From Platerodrilus igneus (lineage: Eukaryota > Arthropoda > Insecta > Coleoptera > Lycidae): DNA of 64,000 nucleotides. The notes below the pieces were generated by a model. It was not told the DNA's origin, searched no databases, and worked only from the letters and a program-made list of their open reading frames with translations. Below, in pieces: positions 49,415 through 62,043 of this stretch. Position numbers and translations under genes: made by a program. Within the stretch, counting starts at the first letter, position 1, and each line of letters opens with the position of its first letter. Location: the NCBI GenBank assembly GCA_036346225.1, contig JARFIW010001483.1, positions 124,001 through 188,000 on the forward strand, in the 5' to 3' direction.

Positions 49415-52400
49415 TATGCAAGCTGTCAGTTATATGTCATTCTCGTTTTTGGAAGATTTGAACTTGCAGGGCTAGTCAGACAATTATGTTTGAAACAGAT
49501 ACCACAAACGATTTGCTTCATTTGCCTAATACTAAATCTGCAAAGTGTGTATATACACAACATCATTAAGAAATCTTGTACAAGATATTAACGCAAACTT
49601 ACTCTCATAATAATTGATTCTAGCTAGTAGTGAAGCATTGCTTATCCCACTTTCGTGCATTTGAGTTTAGTGTAGAATCATATTAAGTTGTGTTGAGTCT
49701 CTAAAAGGCGATCTTTGAAACCAAATCGTACTTAAACTAAACAGCAGTTGCACTACATCCCGTCAAAGTCTGCAAAACAATTCTTACGTTTTAATAATAT
49801 TAATCTACACAATGTGTATTTGGTGACCCACTAGGAATTCTCGGAAAAATTACTAACTGCATACTTACTCCCATAATTGATTAAAATCTATAGTGAATCG
49901 TTTCTCCTTAAAATGCATTCAAGACGCCAGTTGGACACCTATCTTCCAGGTAGAAGTACGTGGGAATGAAGAGGAATTACTAAAAGTACGATGTTTGAAA
50001 CAAAATTGTACTTGAAGTAACTCCACTGCAGCTGCACTAGGGTCCGTCAACTACTAGAAAAAAAATGGTTGCACTTCCTTAATTCTAACCTACAAAAGTG
50101 TATACAGTGAAATATTAGGAATCTCGGAAAAAGTACTAACTGTAAACTTACTCTCATAAATGATGAAAATCTGTAGCGACTTGTTTCTCCTCAAAATGTT
50201 GCACATCTATCTGCTGAATAGATGCGTGATTGCAATATAATAACTAAAAGTAGGTAGATTGAAACCAAGTCGTTCTCAAACTAACTCCACACCATCCACA
50301 CCACAGTCTGTCAGGTACTATATACAACTGTTGTATGGCAGTAACACTAAACTGCAAAGTCTATGTATATATGGTGTGAGTATCAGAAAGTACCGGATAA
50401 GCTGCAAACTACAAACTTAATCCCATCATTGATTAAAACAAATGACGAAGCGTTTCACCTTCCATTGTATGCATGCTGCCAGTTGCATGTCTCTTCTCCG
50501 GTTAGGTGGGTTACTCAAAGTACGCTGTTTGAAACAAAATCGTACTAAAAGTCACTCTGTAGCATTGAACCACAGCCGGTCAGATTTTACAAATAATTTG
50601 TTACATTCCTATACAACTAACCTGCAAAGTGTATCAATACTCAACAATATTAGGAAGTTTCGAACATGATACTAACTGGAAACTGCTGCCACAGTAATTG
50701 ATTAAAATCATTAACAAAGCATTGTTTTTTCCAGTGTTGTAAATCTTTCCGTGAAGGAAGATGCATGTGGGGTTGCAGTAGAATTACTAAGAGTAGGATG
50801 TTTAAAACCAAATCGTACTCAAAGTAGCTCCACAGCACCCTCACTACAGTCCGTCAAATTCTTCAAAAAGATGGTGCATTTCCATAATAGCAACCTACAA
50901 AAAGTGTATATAGTGAAATATCAAGAATTCTCAGAAAAAGTGTTAATTGCGAACTTACTCTCATATTTAATTAAAACCAGTAGCGAATCGTATCTCCTTC
51001 CAATGTATTCAAGGTGTCAGCTGCACATCTATCCTCCGGGTAACGGTATGAAGAAATGGCCTTAAAATTACTACTAGTACGATGTTTGAAACCATATCGT
51101 ACTCGAAGTAACTCTACAGCAGCCGCACTAGGGTCGGTCAGATTCTAGAAAAAATATTGTTGCTGCCCATAATAATAACCTACAAAAGAAGTGTACAGTG
51201 GAATATTAAAATTCTCTGAAAAAGTACTAACTGCAAACTTACTCTCATAATAATTGATTAAAACCAGTAGCAAAGCGTTGCTTTTTCCAAAGTTGCGCAT
51301 TTGGCTTCAGGGTAAAAGCGTGTGTAGCTGCAGTAAAATTACTAAGATTACGTTGTCTGAAACCATATCGTACTCGAAGTAAGTCGACTGCAGTCGCACT
51401 ACAATCGGTTGCATTCTACAAAAAATTTTTGTGCATCCATAATAGTATCCTTCAAAATGTATATACAAGGGAATATTAGGAATTCTCCGAAAAAGTACTA
51501 ACTACAAACTTACTCTTATAATTGATTAATAGTAGTAGCAAATCGTTTCTAGTTCCAAAATATTCAACGCACCTGTTGCACACCTATCCTCTGGGTAGAA
51601 GTATGTGGAAATGAATTACAACTACTAAAAGTACGATGTTTGTAACCAACTTGTACTCGAGGTAACTCCACCGCAGCCCCACTAGGGCCAGTCAGCTTCT
51701 AAAAAGAAAATTGTTGCACTTCCATAATTCTAACCTGCAAAAGGTGTATACAGTAAAATATTAGAATTCTTGGAATAGTACTTACTACAAGCTTACTAGC
51801 ATAAATGGTATAAATCTGTAGCGACTTGTTTCTCCTCTTAATATTCCACATTCATTTGTCCGTGTAGACGCGTGATTGTAGTATAATTACTGAAAGTACG
51901 ATGATTGAAACGAAATCTTTCTCAAAGTACCTCCACAGCATCCACACAACAGTCTGTCAGATACTACAAGCAATTGCTGCATTGCCATAACACTAAACTG
52001 CAAAGTCTATGTATATACAGCGTGACTGTCAGAAAGTATCAGGTACGCTACAAACTACAAACTTAATCTCATAATTGATTAAAACAAATAGCAAAGCGTT
52101 TCAGTTTCTATTGTATGCAAGTTGTCCGTTGTATGTTTATTCTCGGATTTGTAAGATTTGGACTTGCAGGGCTAGTCAAAGAATGATGTTTGAAACAGAT
52201 ACCACAAACGATTTGCTTCACTTCCGTAATACTAAATCTGCAAAGTGTGTATATACACAACATCATTAGGAATTCTTGAACAAGATACTAACGCAAACCT
52301 ACTCTTATAATAATTGATTCTAACTAGTAGTGAAGCATTGCTTATTCCAATTTAGTGCATTTGAATTCAGGGTAGAATCATGTTAAGTTACAGTTGAGTT

Positions 52401-54290
52401 TCTAAAAAAGCGATCTTTGAAACCAAATCGTACTTAAAGTAACTCAACAGCAGCCGCACTACATCCAGTCAAAATGTGTAAATCAATTCTTGCGTTTCAA
52501 TAATATTAATCTACATAATGTGTATACGGTGGCCCATTAGGAATTCTCGGAAAAATTACTATCGGCATACTTACTCTCATAATTGATAAAAATCTGTAGC
52601 AAATCGTTTCCTTTCCATTGTATTCAAGCTACCATTTGAACAACTATCCTCCGGGTAGATGTAGGTTTGTGGTAAAATTACTAGTTAGTACCATATTTAA
52701 AACCAAATAGTTTGCAAAGTAACTCCCCAGCAACCGCAACATAGTCTGTCAGATTCCACATACAATTGCTGCATTGTCTTAATACTAAATAACAAAATGT
52801 ATGTAAAAATAAAGTGAATATCAAAATGTTTTGGATTAGCTACAAACTATTCACTTAATCTCATAATTGATTAAAACAAATAGCAAAGCTTTTCTCTTTC
52901 TATTGTATGCAAGCTGCCAGTTGTATGTCTGTTCTCCGATTAGGAAGATTTGGACTTGCAGTGGAAATACTCAAAATACACGATGTGAAACAAAATCGTA
53001 CTAAAAATTACTTCACAGCAACGTACCACAGTCGGTCAGATACCACAAGCGGCTTGCTCCATTTCCATAATACTAACCTGCAAAGTGTGTATATACACAA
53101 CAATATTAGAATCGAACAAGATACTAACTGCAAACATACTCATAATATTTGATTCAAACCAGTAGCGAGGTGTTGCTTATTCCAATATTGTACATTTGCC
53201 TTCAGGGCATATGGGCATACAGGGTTGTAGTAGAATTACTAAAAGAGCGATGTTTGAAACCAAATCCTACTCAACGTAACTCAACAGCAACCGCACTATA
53301 GTCGGTCAAATTCTACAAAGCATTCTTGCATTTCCAAGAGACATAATTGTTTGTAGACGTCGGTTTGCCGTAGAATTACTGGTACGATGTTTGAAACCAA
53401 ATCGTTATCAAAGTAACTTCACAGCTACCGCAACACAGTCTGTCAGATTCTACAAACAATTATTGCATTGCCTTAACACTATACTGCAAAGTGTATATAA
53501 ATATAGCGTAAATTTCATAAATCTCGGATAAGCTACAAACTACAAACTCACTCTCACAATTGATTAAAATAATTAGTTTTTCTTTCAATTGTATGCAAAC
53601 TGCCAGTTGTATATCTATTCTTCGATTAGGAAGACTTAAACTTGCAGTGGAATTACTCAAAGTAAAATGTTTGAAACAAAATCGTACTTAAAGTAACTCT
53701 ACAGCAGCGAGCTACAGCCCTCAGATTGAACAAACAATTTGCTACATTTCCATACAACTAACCAGCAAAGTGTGTCAATACCCTTAATATTTAGAAGTTT
53801 TGACCAAGATACTAACTGCAAATTTACTCTCATAATAATTGATTAAAACCAGTACCGTAGCGTTGCTTTTGCCTATGTTGTACATTTGCTCTCAGGGTAG
53901 AAGCATGTGTGGTTGCAGTAGAATTACTAAGGTTACGATGTTTGAAACCATATCGTACTCAAAGTAGTTCCACAGCAGACGCACTATAGTCGGTTGGATT
54001 CCACAAAAAAATTGTTGCACTTCCATAATAGTAATCTATAAAATGTGTATACAAAGGAATATTAGGATTCGCCGAAAAAGTACTAATTGCAAACTTACTC
54101 TTAGAATTGATTAAAATTAGTAGCAAATCAATTCTCCTTACAATGTTTTCAAGGCGCCAGTTGGGCACCTAACTTCCAGGTAGACGTATGTGGGAATGAA
54201 GAGGAATTACTAAAAGTAGTATGTTTGAAACCAAATTGTACTCGAAGTAACTCCACCGCAGCTGCACTGGGGTCGGTCAGCTACTATAAA
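49415..54290. repeat. Block duplication IV, right copy
   Basis: Partner of 27,750-36,540 without the LINE. The uninterrupted RTE target lies at about 50,905-50,920. Divergence from the left copy is visibly greater than in block duplications I-III, so this pair is older. Confidence 0.75.
51076..51103. other. Conserved satellite dyad (representative perfect copy)
   Basis: AGTACGAT and ATCGTACT face each other across a 12-nt spacer containing GTTTGAAACC. A recognisable version of this 28-bp dyad occurs at the same place in most monomers of every type, with decay on one arm in many (CGCTG or TTGTACT forms). It could be a protein-binding site or a small hairpin. No known centromere box was matched. 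Confidence 0.65.
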
Positions 54291-54664
54291 AAAAATTGTT
54301 GCACTTCCATAATTCTAACCTACAAAAGGTGCATATAGTGGAATATTAGGAATCTTGAAAAAAGTATTAACCAAAATCTTACTCTCATAAATGATGAAAA
54401 TCTGTAACGACTTGCTTCTCCTCCCAATGTTGCACAGCTATCCTCCCAATAGATGCGTGATTGCAGTATAATAACTAAAAGTAGGTTGATTGAAACCAAG
54501 TCGTTCTCAAACTTACTCCACAGACAGTCTGTCGGCTACTGTATACAATTGTTGTGTGGCACTAACACTAAACTGCTAAGTAAATGTATATATAGCGTGG
54601 ATATTAGAAAGTACCGAATAAGCTCCAAACTACAAACTTAATCTCATAATTGATTAAAACAAAT

Positions 54665-57440
54665 GACGAAGCGTTTCACTTCTTTAGTATGCAAACTGCC
54701 AGTTGTATGTCTATTTTCCGAATAGGACAATTTGGACTTGCAGAGAAATTACTCAAAGTAGGTTGTTTGAAACAATATCGTAGTACAAGTAACTCTGTAA
54801 CAACGAACCACAGCCAGTCAGATTGTACAAATAATTTGCTACATTCCCATACAATTAACCTGCAAAGTGGCTCAATACCCAACAATATTAGGAAGTTTCG
54901 AACAAGATACTAGCTGCAAACTGCTCTCATAGTAATTGATTAAAACATTATTATTATTTTGTGCATCATTCCGTGAAGGAAGAAGTATATGGGGTTGCAT
55001 TAGAATTACTAAGCGTAGGACGTTTAAAACTAAATTGTACTCAAAGTAGCTCAACATCAATCTTACTACAGTTCGTTAGATTTTTCAAAAAGATGTTGCA
55101 TTTCGATAATAGCAGCATAAAAAAAGGTGTATATAGTAAAATATTTGAAAAATTCAGAAAAAGTACTAATTGCAAACTTATTCTCATATTTAATTGAAAC
55201 CAGTAGCGAATCGTATCTCCTTCCAATGTATTCAAGGTGCCAGTAGCACATCCATCCGCCAGGTAGCGGTAAGAAAGAATAGCAGTTGAATTACTACTAG
55301 TACAATGTTTGCAACCATTTCACACCCAAAGCAACTTCACAGCAGCCGCACTAGAGTTGGTCAGATTCTAGAAAACATATTATTGTTTTCCATAATGGTA
55401 ACCTACAAAAGATGTATACAGTGGAATATTAGAATTCTCGGAAAAAGTAGTAACTGAAAAATTAATCTCATAATAATCGATTAAAACCAGTTCCAAAGCG
55501 TTGCTTTTTCCAAAGTTGTGCATTTGGCGTCAGGGTAGAAGCATGTGTAGTTGCAGTAGAATTACTAAGGTTACGTTTTCTGAAACCATATCGTACTCAA
55601 AGTAAGTCGACAGCAGTGGCACTACAATCGGTTGGATTCTACAAAAAATTGTTGCAGTTCCATAATAGTATCTTACTAAATGTCTATACAAAGTAATATT
55701 AGGAATTCTCCGAAAACGTACTAACTACAAATTTACTCTTATAATTGATTAAAAGCAGTATCGAATCGTTTCTCCATAAAATGTATTCAAGGCGCCAGTT
55801 GCATACCTATCCTCCGAGTAGAAGTATGTGGGAATAAAGTAGAGTTACTAAAAATACAATGTTTGAACCAAATCGTACTCAAAGTAACCCAACTGCAGCT
55901 GCGCTACAGTCGGTCAAATTCTACAAACAATTCTTGCATTTTCATAATGGTAATCTACTTAATGTGTGTACAGTGGTATATTATGAATTAACGGAAAAAT
56001 TACTAACTGCATACTTACCCTGCTAATTGTTTAATATCTGTAGCTAATCTTATCCCCTTCATTCAAGCTACCAGTTGCACATTTTACCTCCGGGTAGATG
56101 TAGGTTTACGATGGAATTACTAGTACGGTGATAGAAACCAAACCGTTTCAAAGTAACTCCACACCAACCGCAACACAGTGTGTCAGATTTTACAAACAAT
56201 TGCTGCATTGCCTTAACACTATACTGCATTTGTCTTCTGGGTAGAGGCACGTGTGGTTGCAGTGGAATTACTAAAATTACGATGTTTGAAACCTTATTGT
56301 ACTCAAAGTAGGTCGACAGCAGCCGCACTATAATCGGTTGGATACTAAAAAAGAATTGCTGCACTTCCTTAATAGTAACCTTCAAAATGAGTATAGAAAG
56401 AAATATTAGAAATTCTCCGAAAAAGTACTGACTACAAAGTTACTCTTATAATTGATTAATAGCAGTAGCAAACCGTTTCTCCTCAAAATGTATTCAAGGC
56501 GCCAGTTGCACACCTTATCCTCCGGGTAGAAGTATGTGGGAATGAAATAGAATTACTAAGAGTACAATGTTCGAAACCAAATTGAACTCAAAGTAACTCC
56601 ACTACAGTCGCACTAGGGTTGGTCAGCTTCTACCAAAAAAAACTGTTACATTTCCATAATTCTAACCTACAAAATGTGTATACAGTGGAATAATAGGATT
56701 CTCGGAAAAAGTACTAACTGCAAACTTACTCTCTCATAAATGATGAAAATCTGTAGCGACTTGTTTCACCTCCCAATGTAGCACATCTATCTTCCGGGTA
56801 AACGTGTGTTTGCAGTATTATTACTAAAGGTAGATCAATTAAAACCAAATCGTTCTCAAACTAATTCCACAGCATCCACACCATAGTCTGTTAGATGCTA
56901 CAAACAATTATTATATTGCAGTAGCGAGGCGTTGCTTTTTCCAATGCTGTGCATTTGCCCTCAGGGTAGAAGCATGCGTGGATGCAGTAGAATTAAGATT
57001 ACAATGTTTAAACTATATCATACTCAAAGTCGACAGCGGCCGCACTACAATCGGTTGGACTCTACAAAAAAAATTGCCGCACTTCCATAATAGCAACCTA
57101 CAAAGGAGTATTAGGAATTCTCAAAAAAAGCACTAACTACAACCTTACTCTTATAATGTATTAAACACAGTAGCAAATCGTTTCTCCTTCCCATGTATTC
57201 AAGTTGCCAGTTGAACATCTATACTCCGGGTAGACGCGTGATTGCGGTATACTTACTGAAAGTACGATAATTGAAACCAAATCGTTCTCAAACTAACTTC
57301 GCTGCATCCACACCAGTCGTCAGATACTACAAACAATTGTTGTATTGTCGTAGCACTAATCTGCAAAGTCTATGTATATATAGTGTGAATATCAGGAAGC
57401 CGCGAATAAGCTACAAACTACAAACCTAATCTCATAATTG
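54665..57440. repeat. Block duplication V, right copy
   Basis: Partner of 38,546-41,230. It keeps D-monomer sequence that is deleted near 40,277 in the middle copy. It is the last recognisable block before the diverged array edge. Confidence 0.75.
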
Positions 57441-60400
57441 ATTAAAACAATTATTTCCCTTTCTATTGTATGCAATCTGCCAGTGGTATGTCTATTCTCC
57501 AATTAGGAAAATTTAGACTTGCAGTGGAATTACTCAAAGCACGATGTTAGAAACAAAATCGCAAAAAATTACCCCACGGCAGCACACCACAGTCGGTTAG
57601 AATGTAGAAACGATTTGCTAAATTTGCATAATACTAAGCTGCAAAGTGTGTATATACCCAAAAATATTAAAGTTTGGAACAAGATACTAACTGCAAACTT
57701 TCTCTAATAATAATTGATTAAAACCAGTAGCAAAGCGTTGCTTTTTCCAATGTTGTGCAGTTTTCTTCAGCGTAGAAGTTTGTGGGGTTGTAGTAGAATT
57801 ACTAAGGGTACGATGTTTGACATCAAATCGTACACAAAGTGCGACATCAGCCGCAATACAATCGTTTGGTTTCCACAAAAAATTGTTGCATTTCCATGAT
57901 AGTAACCTACAAAATGTGTATACAGTGGTATATTATTAGTAGAATTACTAAAACTCCGATGTTTGAAGCGACATCGTTTTCAAAGCTGCCACGCATTAAT
58001 CTGTTATTTTCTACAAACAATGGTTGCGTAGCCATAATACAAAAGTGAAAGGTGTATGTATATATACGTGAGTATCTCTAAGTGTCGGATAGTCTACAAA
58101 CATCAACTTACTTTCATAAAAATTGATTAAAACCAGTAGCAAAGCGTTGTTATTTTGAATGTTTTGCCTTTGATTTCATGTTATAGGCATGTGGGGCTGC
58201 AGTAGAATTGCTTAGATCACGAAGGTTGGAACCAAATCGTACTCAAAGTAACTACACAGCAGCCCCACTACTGTCGGAAAAATTATAGAAGGAAATCGTA
58301 GCATTTCCATAATAGTAACCTACAAAATGTGTAAACAATGGAATATTAGGATATCTCGAAAAAAGTACTAACTACAAACTTACTCCTATTATTGACTAAA
58401 ACCAGTAGCGAACCTTTTCTCCATTCAATGTATTCTAGGAGACAGTTGTACATCTTTCCTCCTGGTAGTAGTAGTTGGGATTGCCGTAGAATTACTAAAA
58501 GTACGATGTTTGAAATGAAATCATTTTCAAAGCAGCCCCGCACCTCGTTCAATTAGGTTCTACAAACAATTGTTGCGTAGCCTTAACCCAAAATCGGAAG
58601 ATAAATGTATATATGGCGTGAATATCAGAAAGACTCGGATATGCTACAAACTGCAACTACTCTCATAATTGATTAAAAGAAATAGCGAAGCGTTTCCCTT
58701 TCTATTGTCTGCAAGCTGCCAGGTGTATGTCTATTCTCCGATTAGGAAGATTTAGACATGCAGTGGAATTACTTAAAGTACGATGTTGGATACAAAATCA
58801 TAAAAAAAGAACCCCAAACCACCGCACCACAGTCGGTCAGGTTGTACAAACAAGTTGCTACATTTCCATAATACTGGGCAGCAAAGTGTGCATATACCCA
58901 AAAATATTAGGAAGTTTCAAACAAGATACTAACTGCAAACTAATTTTCGTAATTGATGAAAACCATTAGCAAATCATTTCTGCTTCCAAAGAGTAAGGTG
59001 TGCCAGCTACATATTTATCCTCCGGTTACAAGTATGTGGGGTTGCAGAAGAATTACTAAAAGTACGTTGTTTGAAACCAAATCATACTTAAAGTAACTCA
59101 ACTAGAGTCTTTCAGATTATACATCCAATTATTGCATTGTCATAGCACTAAACTGCAAAGTGTTTGTAAATATAGCGTGAATATTAGAAAGTCACGGATA
59201 CGCTGCAAACTACAACTACTCTCATAATTGATTAAAATAAATAGCAAAGCGTTTCACTTTTTATTTAATGCAAGCTGCCAGTTGTGATGTCTATTCTCCG
59301 AATAAGACGATTTAGACTTGCAGTAGAATTACTCAAAGTACGATCTTTGAAACAAAATCGTACTCAAAATAACTCCATAGCTGGGCACCACAGTCGGTCA
59401 GATTGTACAAATGATTGCTGCATACCTTAATACTAATCTGACAAGTGTGTAAATACTAAACAATATTAGTTAGTCTCGTAGAAAATACTAACTGCAAACT
59501 TACTCTTATAACAATCGATTAAAACCAATAGCGAAGCGTTGTTGTTCCAATGTTGTGCATTTGCCTTCAGGCTTCAGGCTACCAAGTTTGATACCAAATC
59601 GTACTCACAGTAACTTCACAGCCGACTCACAACAGTCGGTCAGATTCTACAAAAAAAATTGCTGCCTATTTATTTTAGTAACATACAAAGTGAATATACG
59701 GTGGAATATTATTATTTCTCGAAAAAGTATACTAACTGCTAACTTACTCTCATAATTGATTAAAACTTATGGGGAATTGTTTCTCTATTTAATGTATTCA
59801 ATGTGCCAGTTGCACATTTATGCTCCTGGTAGAAGTATGTGGAATTGCAGTACAATTACTAAAAGTTCGATATTTGAAACCAATTCATTCTCTAAGTAAC
59901 TCCACAGCAGCCACATTAAAGTCTGTCAGATTCTGCATATAATTGTTGCATTGCCATAGCACTAAGCTGCAAGGTGTATGTATATATAGTGTGAATATCA
60001 TAAAATCTCAGATGAACTACAACCTACTACTACTAATTAAAATAAATAGGTAAGCGGTTCACTGTCTATTGCATGCAAGCTACCAGTTGTAAGTCTATTC
60101 TCCGATTAGGAAGATTTAGACTTGCGGTGGAATTACTCAAAATACGGTGTTTGAAACAAAGTCGTACACAAACTAATTCCACGGCAGCGCACCACAGTCG
60201 GTCAGACTGTATTTGGTATATTTCCATAATACTAACCTGGAAAGTGTGCATACACCCAACAATATTACGAAGTTTCGATTAAGAAACTAACTGCAAACTT
60301 ACTCTCATATTCTAGAATAACAATTGTTGCAATTCCATAATAGTAACCTAAAAAATGTGTATACAGTAGAATATTAAACAGTCACAGAAAAAGTATTAAC

Positions 60401-60500
60401 TGCAACTTGCTCTCATAATTGATTAAAATCAGTAAGGAATGGTTTCACCATCCAATGTATTCATGCTGCTGGGATGAAGTATGTAGGTTTGCAGTAGAAT

Positions 60501-60507
60501 TATATAT

Positions 60508-60552
<45 letters not shown>
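60501..60552. repeat. TA microsatellite at the array edge
   Basis: Runs of alternating T and A directly follow the last satellite monomer fragment. The tract marks the end of the 60-kb array in this window. Confidence 0.9.
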
Positions 60553-60555
<3 letters not shown>

Positions 60556-60620
60556 TATTGTGTCTTTCTCGAACGAAAGTAGATATAACTTTTAATTGTG
60601 ATGTTATTTTGGGATGCACT

Positions 60621-60914
60621 CGTTCGTAAAGCATAAACTGATCCGTCAATTGTAATTCAATTTCTTACGTTTCCGCATGAAATTTATGCCTTAATCATAG
60701 AATAATTACTACGACTTAAAAGATGCTATTAATAGAAACACTTATTCATGACATGAAGTAATTATTAAGGCATAAATTTCATGGCAGGAATAAGTGTTTC
60801 TACTAATAGCATTTTTTAAGTTGTAGTAATTATTCTATGATTAAGGCATAAATTTCATGCGGAAACGTAAGAAATTAAATCACAATTGACGGATAAGTTT
60901 TTGCTTTACGAACG
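60621..60914. mobile_element. Long hairpin element 1 (127-bp arms)
   Basis: Arms at 60,621-60,747 and 60,788-60,914 are reverse complements with roughly eight mismatches. The 40-nt centre holds a third partial copy of the arm (ATTAAGGCATAAATTTCATG) and the short palindrome TTCATGACATGAA. TA tracts lie on both sides. No coding frame is present. It resembles a foldback or MITE-like non-autonomous element placed in TA-rich sequence; no transposase family can be named. Confidence 0.75.
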
Positions 60915-60915
60915 A

Positions 60916-60916
<1 letters not shown>

Positions 60917-60967
<51 letters not shown>
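60917..60967. repeat. TA microsatellite between the two hairpins
   Basis: About 50 bp of alternating T and A separate hairpin elements 1 and 2. Confidence 0.9.
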
Positions 60968-60970
<3 letters not shown>

Positions 60971-60973
60971 ATT

Positions 60974-61152
60974 AAGATGAAATAATAACTTAGACTTTTA
61001 TGCAAAGCCCAAATGATCATTTCAAATCGAGCTAGTAATTGAAAGATGGAAAATATAAGGTCTTGATAATCTTTATAATCTTTCAATTACTAGCTAGATT
61101 TGAAATGATCATTTGGGCTTTGCATAAAAGTTCTAAGTTATTATTTCATCTT
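60974..61152. mobile_element. Long hairpin element 2 (75-bp arms)
   Basis: Arms at 60,974-61,047 and 61,078-61,152 are reverse complements with one substitution and one single-base indel, around a loop of about 30 nt. The sequence is unrelated to hairpin 1. The near-perfect pairing implies a young inverted duplication, or constraint. No coding frame is seen. Confidence 0.75.
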
Positions 61153-61206
61153 ATTCACTATGATAGTATTTATCAACTTACCTTGTGTAATTAACTACCT
61201 AAAATA

Positions 61207-61231
61207 TTTATATATATATATACATATATAT
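61207..61231. repeat. Short TA/CA microsatellite
   Basis: A third, shorter TA-rich tract lies after hairpin 2 and just before the antisense RTE relic. The pattern is TA - hairpin - TA - hairpin - TA. Confidence 0.7.
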
Positions 61232-61232
61232 T

Positions 61233-62043
61233 GCACCTTATCTATCCCCGGTGAATTACCACTTTTCAAACTCTTTTATGCTAATTTAAACCCATCTCTA
61301 ATTATAGGATATTCCAAGTCATCTATTCAATGTCTGATTCTTGTTCTACTGCTGCTAGTTCTTATCCTTTATATAAATTCGCTATACATTCTTGTCATCT
61401 AATCATTTTCTCTACATTTCCTATGATGATGTCTCTTTCAACGTCGCTTATATTTTTGCTATACGATTTTATATCATTAAAATCCATTCTAATTAATTTG
61501 TATGCTTCGTCTGTCTTTACTATTTCTATCTTAGTTTGTACCTCTTTGACTTTTCGTCAGTTCATTGTTGTTTAGCTTTCCTGCATTTAGAAATAATTTC
61601 CCATTTTATGGCTTTTTATTTCTGTTTTCCTGCTTCGTCTAGTCTGTTCATATATTTTTGTCTTTCTTCTACTAAATTCATCCTTTGCTATCCATGGCTT
61701 CTTATTTTCTTTTTGTGAATACCCACTCTGGCTGCCTTGTCTAAGCTGGATTTAATGTTATTCCTTTCTGTTTCTACTTCCTTAGTATCAGAACTTTTCT
61801 TGAAGTCTTTCAGCAATTCATTTAACTTTTTTCATACCTTTTATAAATATCTTTATCTTTTATTTTCTCAAAATCAAAGTGCCTTTCTACGTTTTCTTTT
61901 TTCAACTTTTTAAATTTAAAGGCGGCCTTCTCAATTACGATGTTGTGGTCAGTGTCCATATTTGCTTTTGGGTAGTTTCTACAGCTTTTTACTCGATTCC
62001 TAAAGCGTTGTCTAAAAATAATGTAAACTATTTGATATCTAAA
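61233..62043 (-). pseudogene. Decayed antisense RTE fragment (endonuclease end to RT start)
   Basis: Read on the minus strand, this gives endonuclease C-terminal wording (RQRFRNRVKSCRNYP, MDTDHNIV, AAFKFKKLKK). A charged linker follows, then a GNSPGIDKV motif near 61,240 that corresponds to KAPGIDDIP at the RT entrance of the complete copy at 29,494. Several stops and frameshifts break it. Wording differs from the 29-kb copy, so it is another lineage or an old copy. Upstream endonuclease and downstream RT are absent. Plus-strand open frames here are shadows. Confidence 0.75.

Larger units (their letters stand above)
48568..60500. repeat. Satellite array, segment 4 to array edge
   Basis: Resumes in the interrupted B monomer. 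Out-of-phase joints occur near 48,903, 49,040 and 49,140. From about 57,440 the monomers diverge strongly and some are truncated (for example 57,935-58,110 and 60,300-60,420). A-B-C order can still be followed. The last satellite words (TTTGCAGTAGAATTA) run into a TA microsatellite at about 60,501, after which no monomer is seen. Confidence 0.9.

Noticed and set aside
1..60500. CRISPR-like array of regularly spaced repeats
   Set aside because: Repeats are about 275 bp, contiguous and diverged, without short constant repeats and unique spacers. The sequence carries eukaryotic retroelements.
1..60500. CENP-B box in the monomer
   Set aside because: No string fitting the NTTCGNNNNANNCGGGN pattern was found in the consensus. 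CTCCGGGTAGA and TTTGAAACC only partly resemble it.
61160..61718. Plus-strand hydrophobic open frames of 60-81 codons
   Set aside because: They are reverse complements of A-rich RTE coding sequence. T-rich antisense reads as leucine, isoleucine and phenylalanine, which imitates membrane segments.
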